Under the pieces are notes generated by a model. It did no database searches. It saw only the letters and a list, made by a program, of their open reading frames with translations, and was not told where the DNA came from. Positions 16,994 to 24,512 of a stretch of 32,047 nt of DNA are shown here, piece by piece. The position numbers and the translations under genes are program-made. Numbering within the stretch: position 1 is the stretch's first letter; each line of letters starts with the position of its first letter. The stretch is taken from positions 1 to 32,047 of the forward strand of contig JAIRWS010000035.1 of assembly GCA_031268855.1 (NCBI GenBank). The letters run 5' to 3'. The DNA is from Candidatus Margulisiibacteriota bacterium. GTDB lineage: Bacteria > Margulisbacteria > Termititenacia > Termititenacales > Termititenacaceae.

Positions 16994-19600
16994 CTAAGCA
17001 ACGTTGAATGTTGGTTGCTGTGTTTCACTGCCGTATGTCCAGCTCTGTCCATTGAAACCAAGGTAGTGGGTAACGCCATCTATGTGGAAAGAAACAGGGT
17101 TTATGCCGCTGACTTGATAGTCTTCCCCGCCAATATTAATTAAATTATCTTTAAAATTAGCGTCAAAAGTTACTAGCACTGGCATGTCGTCAATGGTTAT
17201 ATTAATGCTGCGCCGATTGTTTTCTCCTCTGGTTACCGCAATACCTTTCATTACTACGGTTGGTTGATAGGTGTTTATTTCTGTGATTATGTCTTTGCCA
17301 GCATTATCGATTGTCTCATTGTTCGTAGGTGTTCTATACTCAGGTGTAGAGACGGATTGTGCTGGTTGATTTTGATAACCTACTGCTTGTGCAAACGGTG
17401 TGGTAGCGTTTGGTGTTGTTGATTCTTCGGGTGTAGTTGTGGGTGGAGCTGACGGCTGCGGCGTTATTGTCCTCGGTATTTCTGCTTGTGCAGTTGACAG
17501 CGGTGGTTCTTCTGGCTCTGCTGCTCCTGGTGATGATGGTTGTCCTGCCTCTTGTGCGCTATTTTCGACTTGCTCAAAATTTAGAGTAAACCTTGAGGTA
17601 TCTCCTTCTGTTATTATATTTGGTCTTGACGATGCTGCTGTATCTGCTGACGCCAGCGGTGCTGGCTCAGCTGATGCCAAATTTGCTGGCGTTTCCGGTG
17701 GTGTTTCTTCTTGTACTGTGTTGCTGCTATCTGACGAGGGTACGGGCTCTGCTGCTAGTTCTTGCAATATACTTCGTGTAGCATCGTCCAACTCTTTTTC
17801 TTGATTTTCTTTATCCTTGTTCTCCGCGGCAAGTCGATTAGCGCGAGCCTCGATAAACCGATTAAACTCCGGAGCCAATTTATTGGCTAAAACACTAACA
17901 TGCACATTACCGCTTTTCTGTTTTTCTGCCAGAAACTCATGCACTATTCGTTCTGATATTCTCCCTTCTCCGATGCCGGATGATAGCGCTTCTGCTAGGG
18001 CTGTCTGACTTTCATTTAGCTTATCTTCTGAGCCAGCATTGGCGCTTCTTAACAAGTTAAAGGCGTTATTTAAAATAGTTCTTTGTTGGGATTCGGGCAA
18101 CCCGTCCAGCAAACCATTGTCTATGGCTGTGTTTAAGGCCTCAAAGTCTGGCGGCTCCTGGCTCATAAGACTGGTTGCCTTGGCCGCTCTTTGTGAGGGA
18201 GATGTTTGTGCCATTTCCGCCCGGGCAATTAACTTTAATTGTTCGGGAATGCCAGAACTTTCCTCTTGGTGATCTTCAAAACCCTCAAGATGATCACGGA
18301 AGTTCTTTAACTGATCCGGTTTTAATTCTTTTACGATACTTTCAAAACTGCTGCCGGGATCCTTGCGGATTAGCTCAAAAACACTAGTGCGTTCCCGCTG
18401 ATTGCAGGCTTTCAAAAAGTCATTTAACTTACCGTCCTTTTGCAGTTCATTTATATCCTGCATAGACACAGCGCCGGCATCGCCGTCGCGGTCAAATCTG
18501 GCGAGAGTGTTACGCACAAGCGCTGAATCCTCATTACGCACTCCGGTCAGCGCGAACTGGACAGTCATTTCAGGCGCGTTTTTTTGTGTATCTCCTAGCG
18601 GATAGTTCCTGATGTTGGTTTCTCCGATCATTATCGGCTTGCCGCTGCGTTCCGCGTTATTTATTTCCTGAAGGAAAGCCTGTTTAAAATCCGTATTCTC
18701 CGTATTCTCTATTTGTCCCGCGAGGCTCTCGAGGATCATTTCTTTTTGCGTGTCGCTGAGACTTGGGTTGCTCAAGGCTTGCGTTGTTTCGCGGGCGGTA
18801 TTCTTTTGGTCGCAGCCATCGAGCAGACCGGCATTTATCAGATAGGTTAATTTATTTTCCGTCCTAGATTCACTGATGGTAGTAGCGGAACCGCCGTTAG
18901 CGGAATATTCGCGTTCACTGCTGATAGATATAGCTATCCTTTGGCCAGGATCTTGCAAACACTCACTGAATATCTTTTGCCTGTCTGCAGGCGACATTTG
19001 TCCGATTAAGCTTTTAAATGCTTCTGGATTTTTGAGCTCATTATAGATCGGATTGCTTGGGTCGGATTCCATTCCGCGGTACAAATTTAACGCTTCTGTA
19101 GCGCTTAAATGCGGAATATCATCTTTAGTGATCTTTCCGTCTTTGGTGGAGCCAACCTCGGCTCGGTCAAACTTATCAATATCGACGGTGTTCTTAACGG
19201 TCGTAAAAGCAGCGTTGTCGGTTTGCAGAAATTGCCTAACTGCTTCTTTGGTTTCTTTTTTAGTGAAAACGCTAGGATTATTATTGATTTTATTCAGTAT
19301 ATTAGTCATGCTTAAACGTACTTCCGGCTTGTTACTATCTAACCCGGCTTTAATAAAATCAGCGCGAGTTTCCGGGAGCAGACGATCAATAAATTCCTCC
19401 TGGTCGCTTTTAGGCATCCTACTGAATTCATCCAAAGAAATTTGACCATCTTGATTAGAGTCAATCTCCTTTGTTCCAAATTTCTTAGATGTAGATTCTG
19501 TCCAAAAACCATCATTGTTATTGATCTGTTGGTTGTTCGCTATATTTCGCCTGTCTGCTGTTATGTTAGTGAATGAACCGCTATTAATATTTATATTCAT
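16994..19600 (-). CDS. Large EF-hand protein of unknown function
   Basis: The product is 868 residues from an ATG at 19600 with AGGAGGG just upstream; an in-frame ATG ten codons earlier would place that site inside the gene. The N-terminus is Asn-rich (MNININSGSFTN). A canonical calcium-binding EF-hand loop spans 47-58 (D47, N49, D51, G52, I54, E58). Degenerate EF-like loops lie near 145-160 (TKDGKITKDD) and 370-382 (DRDGDAGAVSMQD). Residues of about 90-610 look helical. A Pro/Ser/Thr/Ala/Glu-rich low-complexity linker covers about 617-770, followed by a C-terminal domain of about 100 residues (MKGIAVTRGENNRRSINITI onward). There is no signal peptide or membrane helix, so it is cytoplasmic or exported without a classical signal. 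I do not recognise the family. EF-hand pairs with a disordered linker would suit a calcium-responsive scaffold, but that is speculation. Confidence 0.75.
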   Translation of the reverse strand: MNININSGSFTNITADRRNIANNQQINNNDGFWTESTSKKFGTKEIDSNQDGQISLDEFSRMPKSDQEEFIDRLLPETRADFIKAGLDSNKPEVRLSMTNILNKINNNPSVFTKKETKEAVRQFLQTDNAAFTTVKNTVDIDKFDRAEVGSTKDGKITKDDIPHLSATEALNLYRGMESDPSNPIYNELKNPEAFKSLIGQMSPADRQKIFSECLQDPGQRIAISISSEREYSANGGSATTISESRTENKLTYLINAGLLDGCDQKNTARETTQALSNPSLSDTQKEMILESLAGQIENTENTDFKQAFLQEINNAERSGKPIMIGETNIRNYPLGDTQKNAPEMTVQFALTGVRNEDSALVRNTLARFDRDGDAGAVSMQDINELQKDGKLNDFLKACNQRERTSVFELIRKDPGSSFESIVKELKPDQLKNFRDHLEGFEDHQEESSGIPEQLKLIARAEMAQTSPSQRAAKATSLMSQEPPDFEALNTAIDNGLLDGLPESQQRTILNNAFNLLRSANAGSEDKLNESQTALAEALSSGIGEGRISERIVHEFLAEKQKSGNVHVSVLANKLAPEFNRFIEARANRLAAENKDKENQEKELDDATRSILQELAAEPVPSSDSSNTVQEETPPETPANLASAEPAPLASADTAASSRPNIITEGDTSRFTLNFEQVENSAQEAGQPSSPGAAEPEEPPLSTAQAEIPRTITPQPSAPPTTTPEESTTPNATTPFAQAVGYQNQPAQSVSTPEYRTPTNNETIDNAGKDIITEINTYQPTVVMKGIAVTRGENNRRSINITIDDMPVLVTFDANFKDNLINIGGEDYQVSGINPVSFHIDGVTHYLGFNGQSWTYGSETQQPTFNVA

Positions 19601-19735
19601 AATTCCCTCCTGAATTTTTTTAAACACCAAATGTCAACCGACCGCTTTAGCGGCGTTCAACATTCGCTGTTTTTTAGGAGAAAGAAAATAGAGAAAGGAA
19701 AATACTATATTTTTCGCGTACCTACACGAAAAATT

Positions 19736-19750
19736 GGGGGGGGGGGGGGG
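19736..19750. repeat. Homopolymer of 15 G
   Basis: Fifteen consecutive G lie 136 bp upstream of the EF-hand gene start (C on its coding strand). On that strand a -10-like TATAGT lies about 23 bases downstream of the tract, with only a weak -35. Such tracts change length by slippage and often control phase-variable promoters. An assembly or sequencing length error is possible. Confidence 0.8.
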
Positions 19751-19823
19751 TAACTATTAGTCAATATTAAATTCAAAAATTTTGGCATTATAAAACTCCA
19801 GTTTTTTGTTTCTTTGTTTTTTC

Positions 19824-19908
19824 GCGGCGGGGAATATCTTTACCTGCGTGCGCCGAGAATAGAGACGTAGCATGCTACGTCTCTATCCGGTAAAATATTC
19901 CCTGCCGC
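19824..19908. repeat. Large nested inverted repeat with a perfect 28-bp palindrome at its core
   Basis: The outer arms are GCGGCGGGGAATATCTTTACC (19824-19844, one base shorter when paired) and its near complement at 19889-19908. Inside is a perfect 28-bp palindrome (19859-19886) centred on GCATGC with arms ATAGAGACGTA. The region 19601-20230 has no gene; this and the next repeat are its main content. Confidence 0.85.
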
Positions 19909-19993
19909 TATAGCACGCTTACGGCAAAATATTCGCTCTCAAAATATCCATCAAAAAAACAAACATTTTCTATTTTTTTGTTCTACTTAGCGT

Positions 19994-20065
19994 GGCAAAT
20001 ATTTTACCCGGAGCGGACGTAACCTTCAGTGCTACGCCGTGTCCGCGAGGGTAAAGATATTTGCC
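19994..20065. repeat. Second nested inverted repeat with the same arm sequence
   Basis: The outer arms GGCAAATATTTTACCC (19994-20009) and GGGTAAAGATATTTGCC (20049-20065) match the arms of the preceding repeat. Inner arms GCGGAC (20013-20018) and GTCCGC (20041-20046) also pair. It includes the 13-mer CGTGTCCGCGAGG (20038-20050) that is also at 40-52. Further half-copies of the arm occur near 19921 and 20093. Confidence 0.8.
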
Positions 20066-20230
20066 GCGCTTTAGTTATATACCCCGTCCATTTAATATTT
20101 GCCGCGCACATGTAAGTAAATATACTTACCCTCTAAAACTCACAAGAAAGTAATTACCCACTTATCGTAAAAATATACCTTTGAAATGCATCGAATTTTG
20201 CCGTTGTTTTTTGCGGTGGAATTTTTCGGT

Positions 20231-20262
20231 TTGTCATTTTCCGCCAAAAATGGTAAAAAATA
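20231..20262 (+). promoter_or_regulatory. fba promoter with element shared with pfp
   Basis: TTGTCA (20231-20236), 17 bases, then TAAAAA (20254-20259) preceded by TGG, an extended -10 form. The stretch CCAAAAATGGTAAAAAAT (20244-20261) is almost identical to that upstream of pfp at 22101-22119. Confidence 0.6.
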
Positions 20263-20294
20263 GGCTCTAATTTTGTTGGTGAAAGGAGCAAAAA

Positions 20295-21257
20295 ATGGTC
20301 AGTTACAAAGAATTGGGTTTGGTTAATACGCGGGAGCTGTTTGCCAAAGCGGTCACGGGAGGTTATGCGCTGCCGGCCTACAATTTCAATAATCTCGAGC
20401 AGTTGCAGGCGATCATTCAGGCTTGCGTGGAGACTAAGTCGCCGGTGATCTTGCAGGTATCCAGCGGCGCGCGCCAATACGCCAATCAAACCCTGCTGCG
20501 CTACATGGCGCAGGGCGCGGTGCAGTATGCTCGGGAGCTGGGCTGCGCGATACCGATAGTCCTGCATCTTGACCACGGTGATACTTACGAACTGTGCCAG
20601 AGTTGTATCGAGTATGGTTTTTCCTCTGTGATGATCGACGGTTCGCATCACCCTTATGCGGAAAATGTTGCCCTGACTAAAAAAGTCGTGGAGTACGCGC
20701 ATCAGCACAATGTGACTGTGGAAGGTGAATTGGGCGTGCTGGCCGGCGTCGAGGATGAGGTTTCCGCTGAGACGCACACGTATACCCGTCCTGAAGAGGT
20801 CGAGGATTTTGTCCGGAAAACTGACGTGGATAGTCTGGCGATCTCGATCGGCACCTCACACGGCGCTTTTAAATTCAAGCCCGGGCAAAAACCGCAGATC
20901 CGTTTGGATATTTTGGCGGAGATCGAGAAACGCATTCCGGGTTTTCCGATCGTTCTGCACGGCTCGTCGTCCGTGCCGCAGGAATACGTGGAGCTGATCA
21001 ACAAATATGGCGGCAAAATGGAAGCGGCGATCGGCATTCCCGAGGAGCAGCTGCGCGCGGCCGCCAAATCCGCGGTTTGCAAAATAAACATTGATTCCGA
21101 CGGGCGTCTGGCCATGACCGCCGCGGTGCGCAAAGTTTTTGCCGAAAAACCGGCTGAATTTGACCCGCGCAAATATCTCGGCCCGGCCAGAGATTTATTA
21201 AAAGAGCTGTACAAACGCAAAAATATTGAGGTGCTGGGTTCGGCAAATAAAGCATAA
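20295..21257 (+). CDS. fba: Fructose-bisphosphate aldolase, class II
   Basis: The 320-residue enzyme splits fructose 1,6-bisphosphate into dihydroxyacetone phosphate and glyceraldehyde 3-phosphate with a zinc ion. It shows the class II motifs: PAYNFNN, HLDHGD with catalytic Asp93 and zinc ligand His94, EGELG, the second zinc His in GTSHGAFKF, and VLHGSSSVP with the third. Length and motifs fit the ordinary FbaA/GatY family. AAAGGAG lies upstream of the ATG. A separate promoter shares sequence with that of pfp, 1.9 kb away, so the two adjacent glycolytic steps may be co-regulated. A terminator overlaps its stop codon. Confidence 0.95.
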   Translation: MVSYKELGLVNTRELFAKAVTGGYALPAYNFNNLEQLQAIIQACVETKSPVILQVSSGARQYANQTLLRYMAQGAVQYARELGCAIPIVLHLDHGDTYELCQSCIEYGFSSVMIDGSHHPYAENVALTKKVVEYAHQHNVTVEGELGVLAGVEDEVSAETHTYTRPEEVEDFVRKTDVDSLAISIGTSHGAFKFKPGQKPQIRLDILAEIEKRIPGFPIVLHGSSSVPQEYVELINKYGGKMEAAIGIPEEQLRAAAKSAVCKINIDSDGRLAMTAAVRKVFAEKPAEFDPRKYLGPARDLLKELYKRKNIEVLGSANKA

Positions 21258-21292
21258 TACTCTGCGCGATAGGTGCCGGGTATTATTTTTTT
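21254..21292 (+). terminator. Rho-independent terminator of fba
   Basis: ATAATACTC (21254-21262) pairs with GGGTATTAT (21278-21286), 9 bp including one G-T pair, and a T-run follows to 21292. The fba stop codon is part of the stem. Confidence 0.75.
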
Positions 21293-21310
21293 AATTTTTA
21301 AAAAAACAAA

Positions 21311-21454
21311 TTAGTGATTTTGTCTGCCAATAATTTTCTGCGCTTCTTCCGCTACTACGGCGGCGTTTTGCGGACTAGTTTGGGCGATCCAGTTAAAAAC
21401 CGTTTCCAAACTGTTGATAAATTCCGGCAGGACAAATACAGAATAAATTTTCAT
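21311..21454 (-). pseudogene. Truncated ParE/RelE-type toxin
   Basis: The frame MKIYSVFVLPEFINSLETVFNW (start) to KIIGRQNH (end) is 47 residues. It matches the first half of ParE-family toxins (about 95 residues), including the IAQTSPQNAA segment, and then stops. Its ATG overlaps the antitoxin stop as ATGA, the usual coupling of such pairs. The second half, which carries the gyrase- or ribosome-directed residues, is missing, so the toxin is probably dead. The fba terminator begins just beyond. Confidence 0.65.
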
Positions 21455-21735
21455 AGGAGATGGTGTTTTTTCCTAAAATCCGCCAAAGCCTTTTTGGCAG
21501 GGATTGCTTTGCCGTCTTTTAACTCGGTCAGTCCTTGCTGGATTTTCTGCACATTACGCAAATATTCCAGCGTGTCCAGCATACTTTGATAAGATTCCGC
21601 GTCCTGCACCACCACTTCCGCGCTGCCGTTGATAGTGATAATAGTCGGCCGCTGGGTTTCCTTGATGTGTTTGATAATCTCCGCGGTATTACGCTTAAAT
21701 GTGCTAAGCGGCTTTATGTCCTGGACTATATTCAT
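21451..21735 (-). CDS. Phd/YefM-family antitoxin
   Basis: The 94-residue protein has the Phd/YefM N-terminal DNA-binding fold (IKPLSTFKRNTAEIIKHIKETQRP, then TIITINGSAEVVVQDAESYQSM) and a charged C-terminal tail that would wrap the toxin. GGAGCG lies upstream of the ATG and a near-consensus promoter beyond. Antitoxins of this kind repress their own promoter. With the toxin truncated, this may be an orphan repressor. Confidence 0.8.
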   Translation of the reverse strand: MNIVQDIKPLSTFKRNTAEIIKHIKETQRPTIITINGSAEVVVQDAESYQSMLDTLEYLRNVQKIQQGLTELKDGKAIPAKKALADFRKKHHLL

Positions 21736-21772
21736 TTTCGCTCCTTATTTAATATTTTATTTAGTGCTTAAT

Positions 21773-21800
21773 ATTATATACTAAAAAGTGTTTTTGTCAA
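21773..21800 (-). promoter_or_regulatory. Promoter of the Phd/ParE pair
   Basis: On the minus strand TTGACA (21800-21795) and TATAAT (21778-21773) are both perfect hexamers spaced by 16 bases, about 38 bases before the antitoxin start. Confidence 0.8.
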
Positions 21801-21808
21801 AAGCAAAA

Positions 21809-21837
21809 TTAAAAGGGGCCGCGCAAGCCCCTTTTAA
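21809..21837. terminator. Bidirectional-looking terminator
   Basis: TTAAAAGGGGC (21809-21819) pairs with GCCCCTTTTAA (21827-21837), an 11-bp stem with a 7-base loop. It is T-rich on the minus strand (TTTTAATTTTGC), placing it as terminator of the small minus-strand gene at 21865-22071, just upstream of the antitoxin promoter. Confidence 0.75.
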
Positions 21838-21864
21838 ATCCCACAATACTTACTTATTTGCCCA

Positions 21865-22071
21865 TTACAGTTCCAGCAGCTGTTTAGGCATTTCGCTGGC
21901 CGTCCAGATACTCTCATTGTTAAAAACATCCGGATCTGGTATCTGATTATCACCACCGGTCAGATACTTGCCGCTGCCAAAATCTGTGGGGTCAGGCAAT
22001 AACTCTTTCGTTTTGGCAATATCAAACTCCGCTTCGAGAAATCCTATCCCGTCTTTTATGCCGCGCCTCAA
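21865..22071 (-). CDS. Small hypothetical protein
   Basis: This 68-residue frame starts with TTG. It has no recognisable family, no signal peptide and no membrane helix; it is Pro/Asp-rich toward the C-terminus (LLPDPTDFGSGKYLTGGDNQ). The start has only a weak GAGAAG site, but a good terminator follows the stop. It could be a fragment of a larger lost gene. Confidence 0.35.
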   Translation of the reverse strand: MRRGIKDGIGFLEAEFDIAKTKELLPDPTDFGSGKYLTGGDNQIPDPDVFNNESIWTASEMPKQLLEL

Positions 22072-22088
22072 AACTTCTCATTGTTTCG

Positions 22089-22119
22089 TTGCCTTTTTAA
22101 CCAAAAAATGGTAAAAAAT
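22089..22119 (+). promoter_or_regulatory. pfp promoter with element shared with fba
   Basis: TTGCCT (22089-22094), 17 bases, then TAAAAA (22112-22117) with TGG before it. CCAAAAAATGGTAAAAAATT (22101-22120) repeats the fba promoter core, with one extra A. Confidence 0.6.
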
Positions 22120-22150
22120 TAAATCTTTCACCAAGGGGAGAAAAATAAAA

Positions 22151-23830
22151 ATGCTGACCGCTGATTTAAAAAAAATGGAGCAGGGCAACTCGATCTTTGA
22201 AAGAGAAGTCAGAAAACTTAACGTGCCGGTCTGCAGGCTGTTCCTGGACGAACAGGGGCAGGCCGCGCCGGTTGTTTTTAATCCCGAGGGCAAGCCGCTG
22301 AATACCGGAAACGCCGGACCGGTGGCCGCGGAATTCAGCCATATAGTCAAAGCCAGCGACAACCGGCTTTTGACCGCCAAAAGAAAAAATTTGAGTCCGG
22401 CGCTGGACCGGCGCGTGGCCGTGCTTTTTTCCGGCGGACCGGCGTCCGGCGGGCACAATGTCGTGGCCGGACTGAAAACCGTGCTGGGCGGGCAAAACAC
22501 CTTGCTGGGCGTGCGTGGCGGGCCAAAAGGTTTGCTGGAAGGAAATTTATTTACGATTGCCAGTAAAGATGTAAAACGGATTTTAAATACCGGCGGTTTT
22601 GATTTTTTAGGTTCAGACCGCACCAAAATAAAAACCCCCGAACAGTTTGCGCAGGTCAAAAAAGTCTGTGCCGAAAATAAACTGAACGCGCTGGTCATTG
22701 TCGGTGGCGATGATTCCAATACCAACGCAGCGCTGCTGGCTGAGTATTTGTATCCAGAGGTGCAGGTGATCGGCGTGCCGAAAACCATTGACGGCGATCT
22801 GCAGGTTGGCAAATTTCTGCCGATCTCTTTTGGTTTTGACACCGCGACGAAAATTTACGCCGAGCTGGTCGGCAATATTTTGCAGGACACGCCGTCCTCG
22901 CGCAAGTACTGGCATTTCATCAAGCTGATGGGACGCGCGGCTTCGCATGTGGCGCTGGAAGTGGCTTTGCAGACGCGGCCGGCGGCTGTTCTGATTTCCG
23001 AGGAGATCGCCGCTAAAAAAATCCCCCTGCGGAAAATTGTCGACGGTATCGCGCAGACCGTGATCCGGCGCGCCAAAAAAGGCATCCGGCACGGTGTGGT
23101 GGTTATTCCCGAGGGTTTGATCGAGTTTATTCCGGATTTGACCGCTCTGCTGAGGACGCTCAACCATTTGATGGCGCGGCATGCTTCCAGTTTGAAAAAT
23201 TTAACGCTGGCCAAACGCCGCGAATTTGCCGCCAAAGAGTTAAGTCCCGAACAAGCCGCGCTTTTCAAGTCTCTGCCGGATTATCTGCAGGAGATGCTTT
23301 TGCTGGACCGCGACTCACACGGCAATTTGCAGGTCTCGCAGATCCCCACCGAAAAGCTGCTGATCGACATGACGGCGGCGCGCGTTAAACAGCTCTCGCC
23401 CGCCACGCCGTTCGCCGCGAACAGCCACTTTTTTGGCTATGAAGGCCGCTGCGGCGCGCCGTCGCTTTTTGACGCGGCGTTCACTTTCAATTTGGGCTTG
23501 ATCGCCGGTTCGCTGATCCTGGACAACCGCACCGGCTACATGGCCGCTTTGAGTGATCTAAATAAAGGCGGCCGCGTGCTGGCCATTCCGCTGACCGGCC
23601 TCATTAATGTTGAAAAGCGCCACGGTCAGGACGAAATGGTTATCGAAAAAGCGCTGGTCAAAATAAATTCTCCGGCTTTCAGGTTTTTGGCGGCGCGGCG
23701 CCGGGCTTGGAGCGCGGCCGATCTGTTTACTTCGCCGGGGCCGCGGCAGCTCTGGGGTCCGGCCTCCAACCAGGTGCCGGTTTCCGTGGCGCTCAATCAG
23801 GGTTACGCCGACCTGAGTTTTAAGTTATAA
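22151..23830 (+). CDS. pfp: Pyrophosphate-dependent phosphofructokinase (PPi-PFK), long form
   Basis: The 559-residue enzyme phosphorylates fructose 6-phosphate with PPi instead of ATP, reversibly. The evidence is residue-level: SGGPASGGHN (94-103), GGDDSN (185-190) with Asp188 where ATP enzymes have Gly, and PKTIDGDL (210-217) with Lys211, the lysine typical of PPi users. MGRAASHVALE and the C-terminal GYEGRCGAPSLFD are also present. The length and insertions fit the long group II PFKs of spirochaetes, chlamydiae and plants. Together with fba it forms a PPi-saving glycolytic pair, common in anaerobes. The GGGGAG ribosome site is 11 bases from the ATG. Confidence 0.93.
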   Translation: MLTADLKKMEQGNSIFEREVRKLNVPVCRLFLDEQGQAAPVVFNPEGKPLNTGNAGPVAAEFSHIVKASDNRLLTAKRKNLSPALDRRVAVLFSGGPASGGHNVVAGLKTVLGGQNTLLGVRGGPKGLLEGNLFTIASKDVKRILNTGGFDFLGSDRTKIKTPEQFAQVKKVCAENKLNALVIVGGDDSNTNAALLAEYLYPEVQVIGVPKTIDGDLQVGKFLPISFGFDTATKIYAELVGNILQDTPSSRKYWHFIKLMGRAASHVALEVALQTRPAAVLISEEIAAKKIPLRKIVDGIAQTVIRRAKKGIRHGVVVIPEGLIEFIPDLTALLRTLNHLMARHASSLKNLTLAKRREFAAKELSPEQAALFKSLPDYLQEMLLLDRDSHGNLQVSQIPTEKLLIDMTAARVKQLSPATPFAANSHFFGYEGRCGAPSLFDAAFTFNLGLIAGSLILDNRTGYMAALSDLNKGGRVLAIPLTGLINVEKRHGQDEMVIEKALVKINSPAFRFLAARRRAWSAADLFTSPGPRQLWGPASNQVPVSVALNQGYADLSFKL

Positions 23831-23853
23831 TATAATATTAGAGGGTAAAGTTT

Positions 23854-24471
23854 ATGGCAGAAGAAGAGCTGGAAAATAAAACCGGCACGCCGTCGGAAGA
23901 ACCTAAAGAACACAACTCCCCGTTTGCCGAAGACGAGGCGTCCTTGTCCGGCATGGTGTCGTCTGTGCTGAAGCCGCAGGATGAGAAAGAACGCGAAAAG
24001 ATCGAAAGAGAATTCAAAAAACGCCAGGAACGCTTGGAGCGGCAAAAAAACGGCGCGGGTTTTGCCTGGAAGACCTTGCTGGCCTGGCTGCTGATCGTTG
24101 CCGCCGCGGCGCTGATTTGGTTTGCTGTGCAGCCGTTCAAAACTGCCGCGGTTAAATCGTGGCAGAAGATAATTTACGCCCGTCCGTCCAAAAATCTGGC
24201 GGTGCTGAAACACGATCAGCTGGTTTTTGAAGATACTTTCCGCTTCAAAGCGAGTACCAATTTGCTGGCCGACAAAGCCACGCTGATCATTTCCCGCGGC
24301 TCCAAACATGAAAGCATCGCTGGCAAAATTGTTTCCCGCGACGACCGGACTCTGGTCTGGGAATTTCTGGCCAGCCGTTTGGCCAAAGGCAATTATACTT
24401 ACAAGGCGTATTTCAAAAATACGGCCGACGCTCAATTAAAAGAAATTCATGGTGTTTTTGAGGTAAAATAA
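23854..24471 (+). CDS. Single-pass membrane protein of unknown function
   Basis: The product is 205 residues. Residues 1-65 are highly charged and acidic, ending in a basic coiled-coil-like helix (EKEREKIEREFKKRQERLERQ). One transmembrane helix follows (about 72-92, TLLAWLLIVAAAALIWFAV). The C-terminal 110 residues are probably outside the cytoplasm and beta-rich (QLVFEDTFRFKASTN to GVFEVK), like a small Ig-type domain. It starts 23 bases after pfp, with GAGGG upstream, and precedes the secreted TPR protein. I do not recognise a family. Confidence 0.75.
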   Translation: MAEEELENKTGTPSEEPKEHNSPFAEDEASLSGMVSSVLKPQDEKEREKIEREFKKRQERLERQKNGAGFAWKTLLAWLLIVAAAALIWFAVQPFKTAAVKSWQKIIYARPSKNLAVLKHDQLVFEDTFRFKASTNLLADKATLIISRGSKHESIAGKIVSRDDRTLVWEFLASRLAKGNYTYKAYFKNTADAQLKEIHGVFEVK

Positions 24472-24512
24472 TCGATATAAAGACAACTTATCTTAAAAAG
24501 GGGGAATTCTAT

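Noticed and set aside
17400-17804. Plus-strand frame rich in Ser/Gly/Val
   Set aside because: It is the complement of the Pro/Ser/Thr-rich linker of the minus-strand EF-hand gene; the low-complexity composition explains the absence of stops.
22078-22842. Minus-strand frame of 254 codons over the start of pfp
   Set aside because: It overlaps the pfp promoter, ribosome site and conserved N-terminal domain, and shows no protein-family signal.
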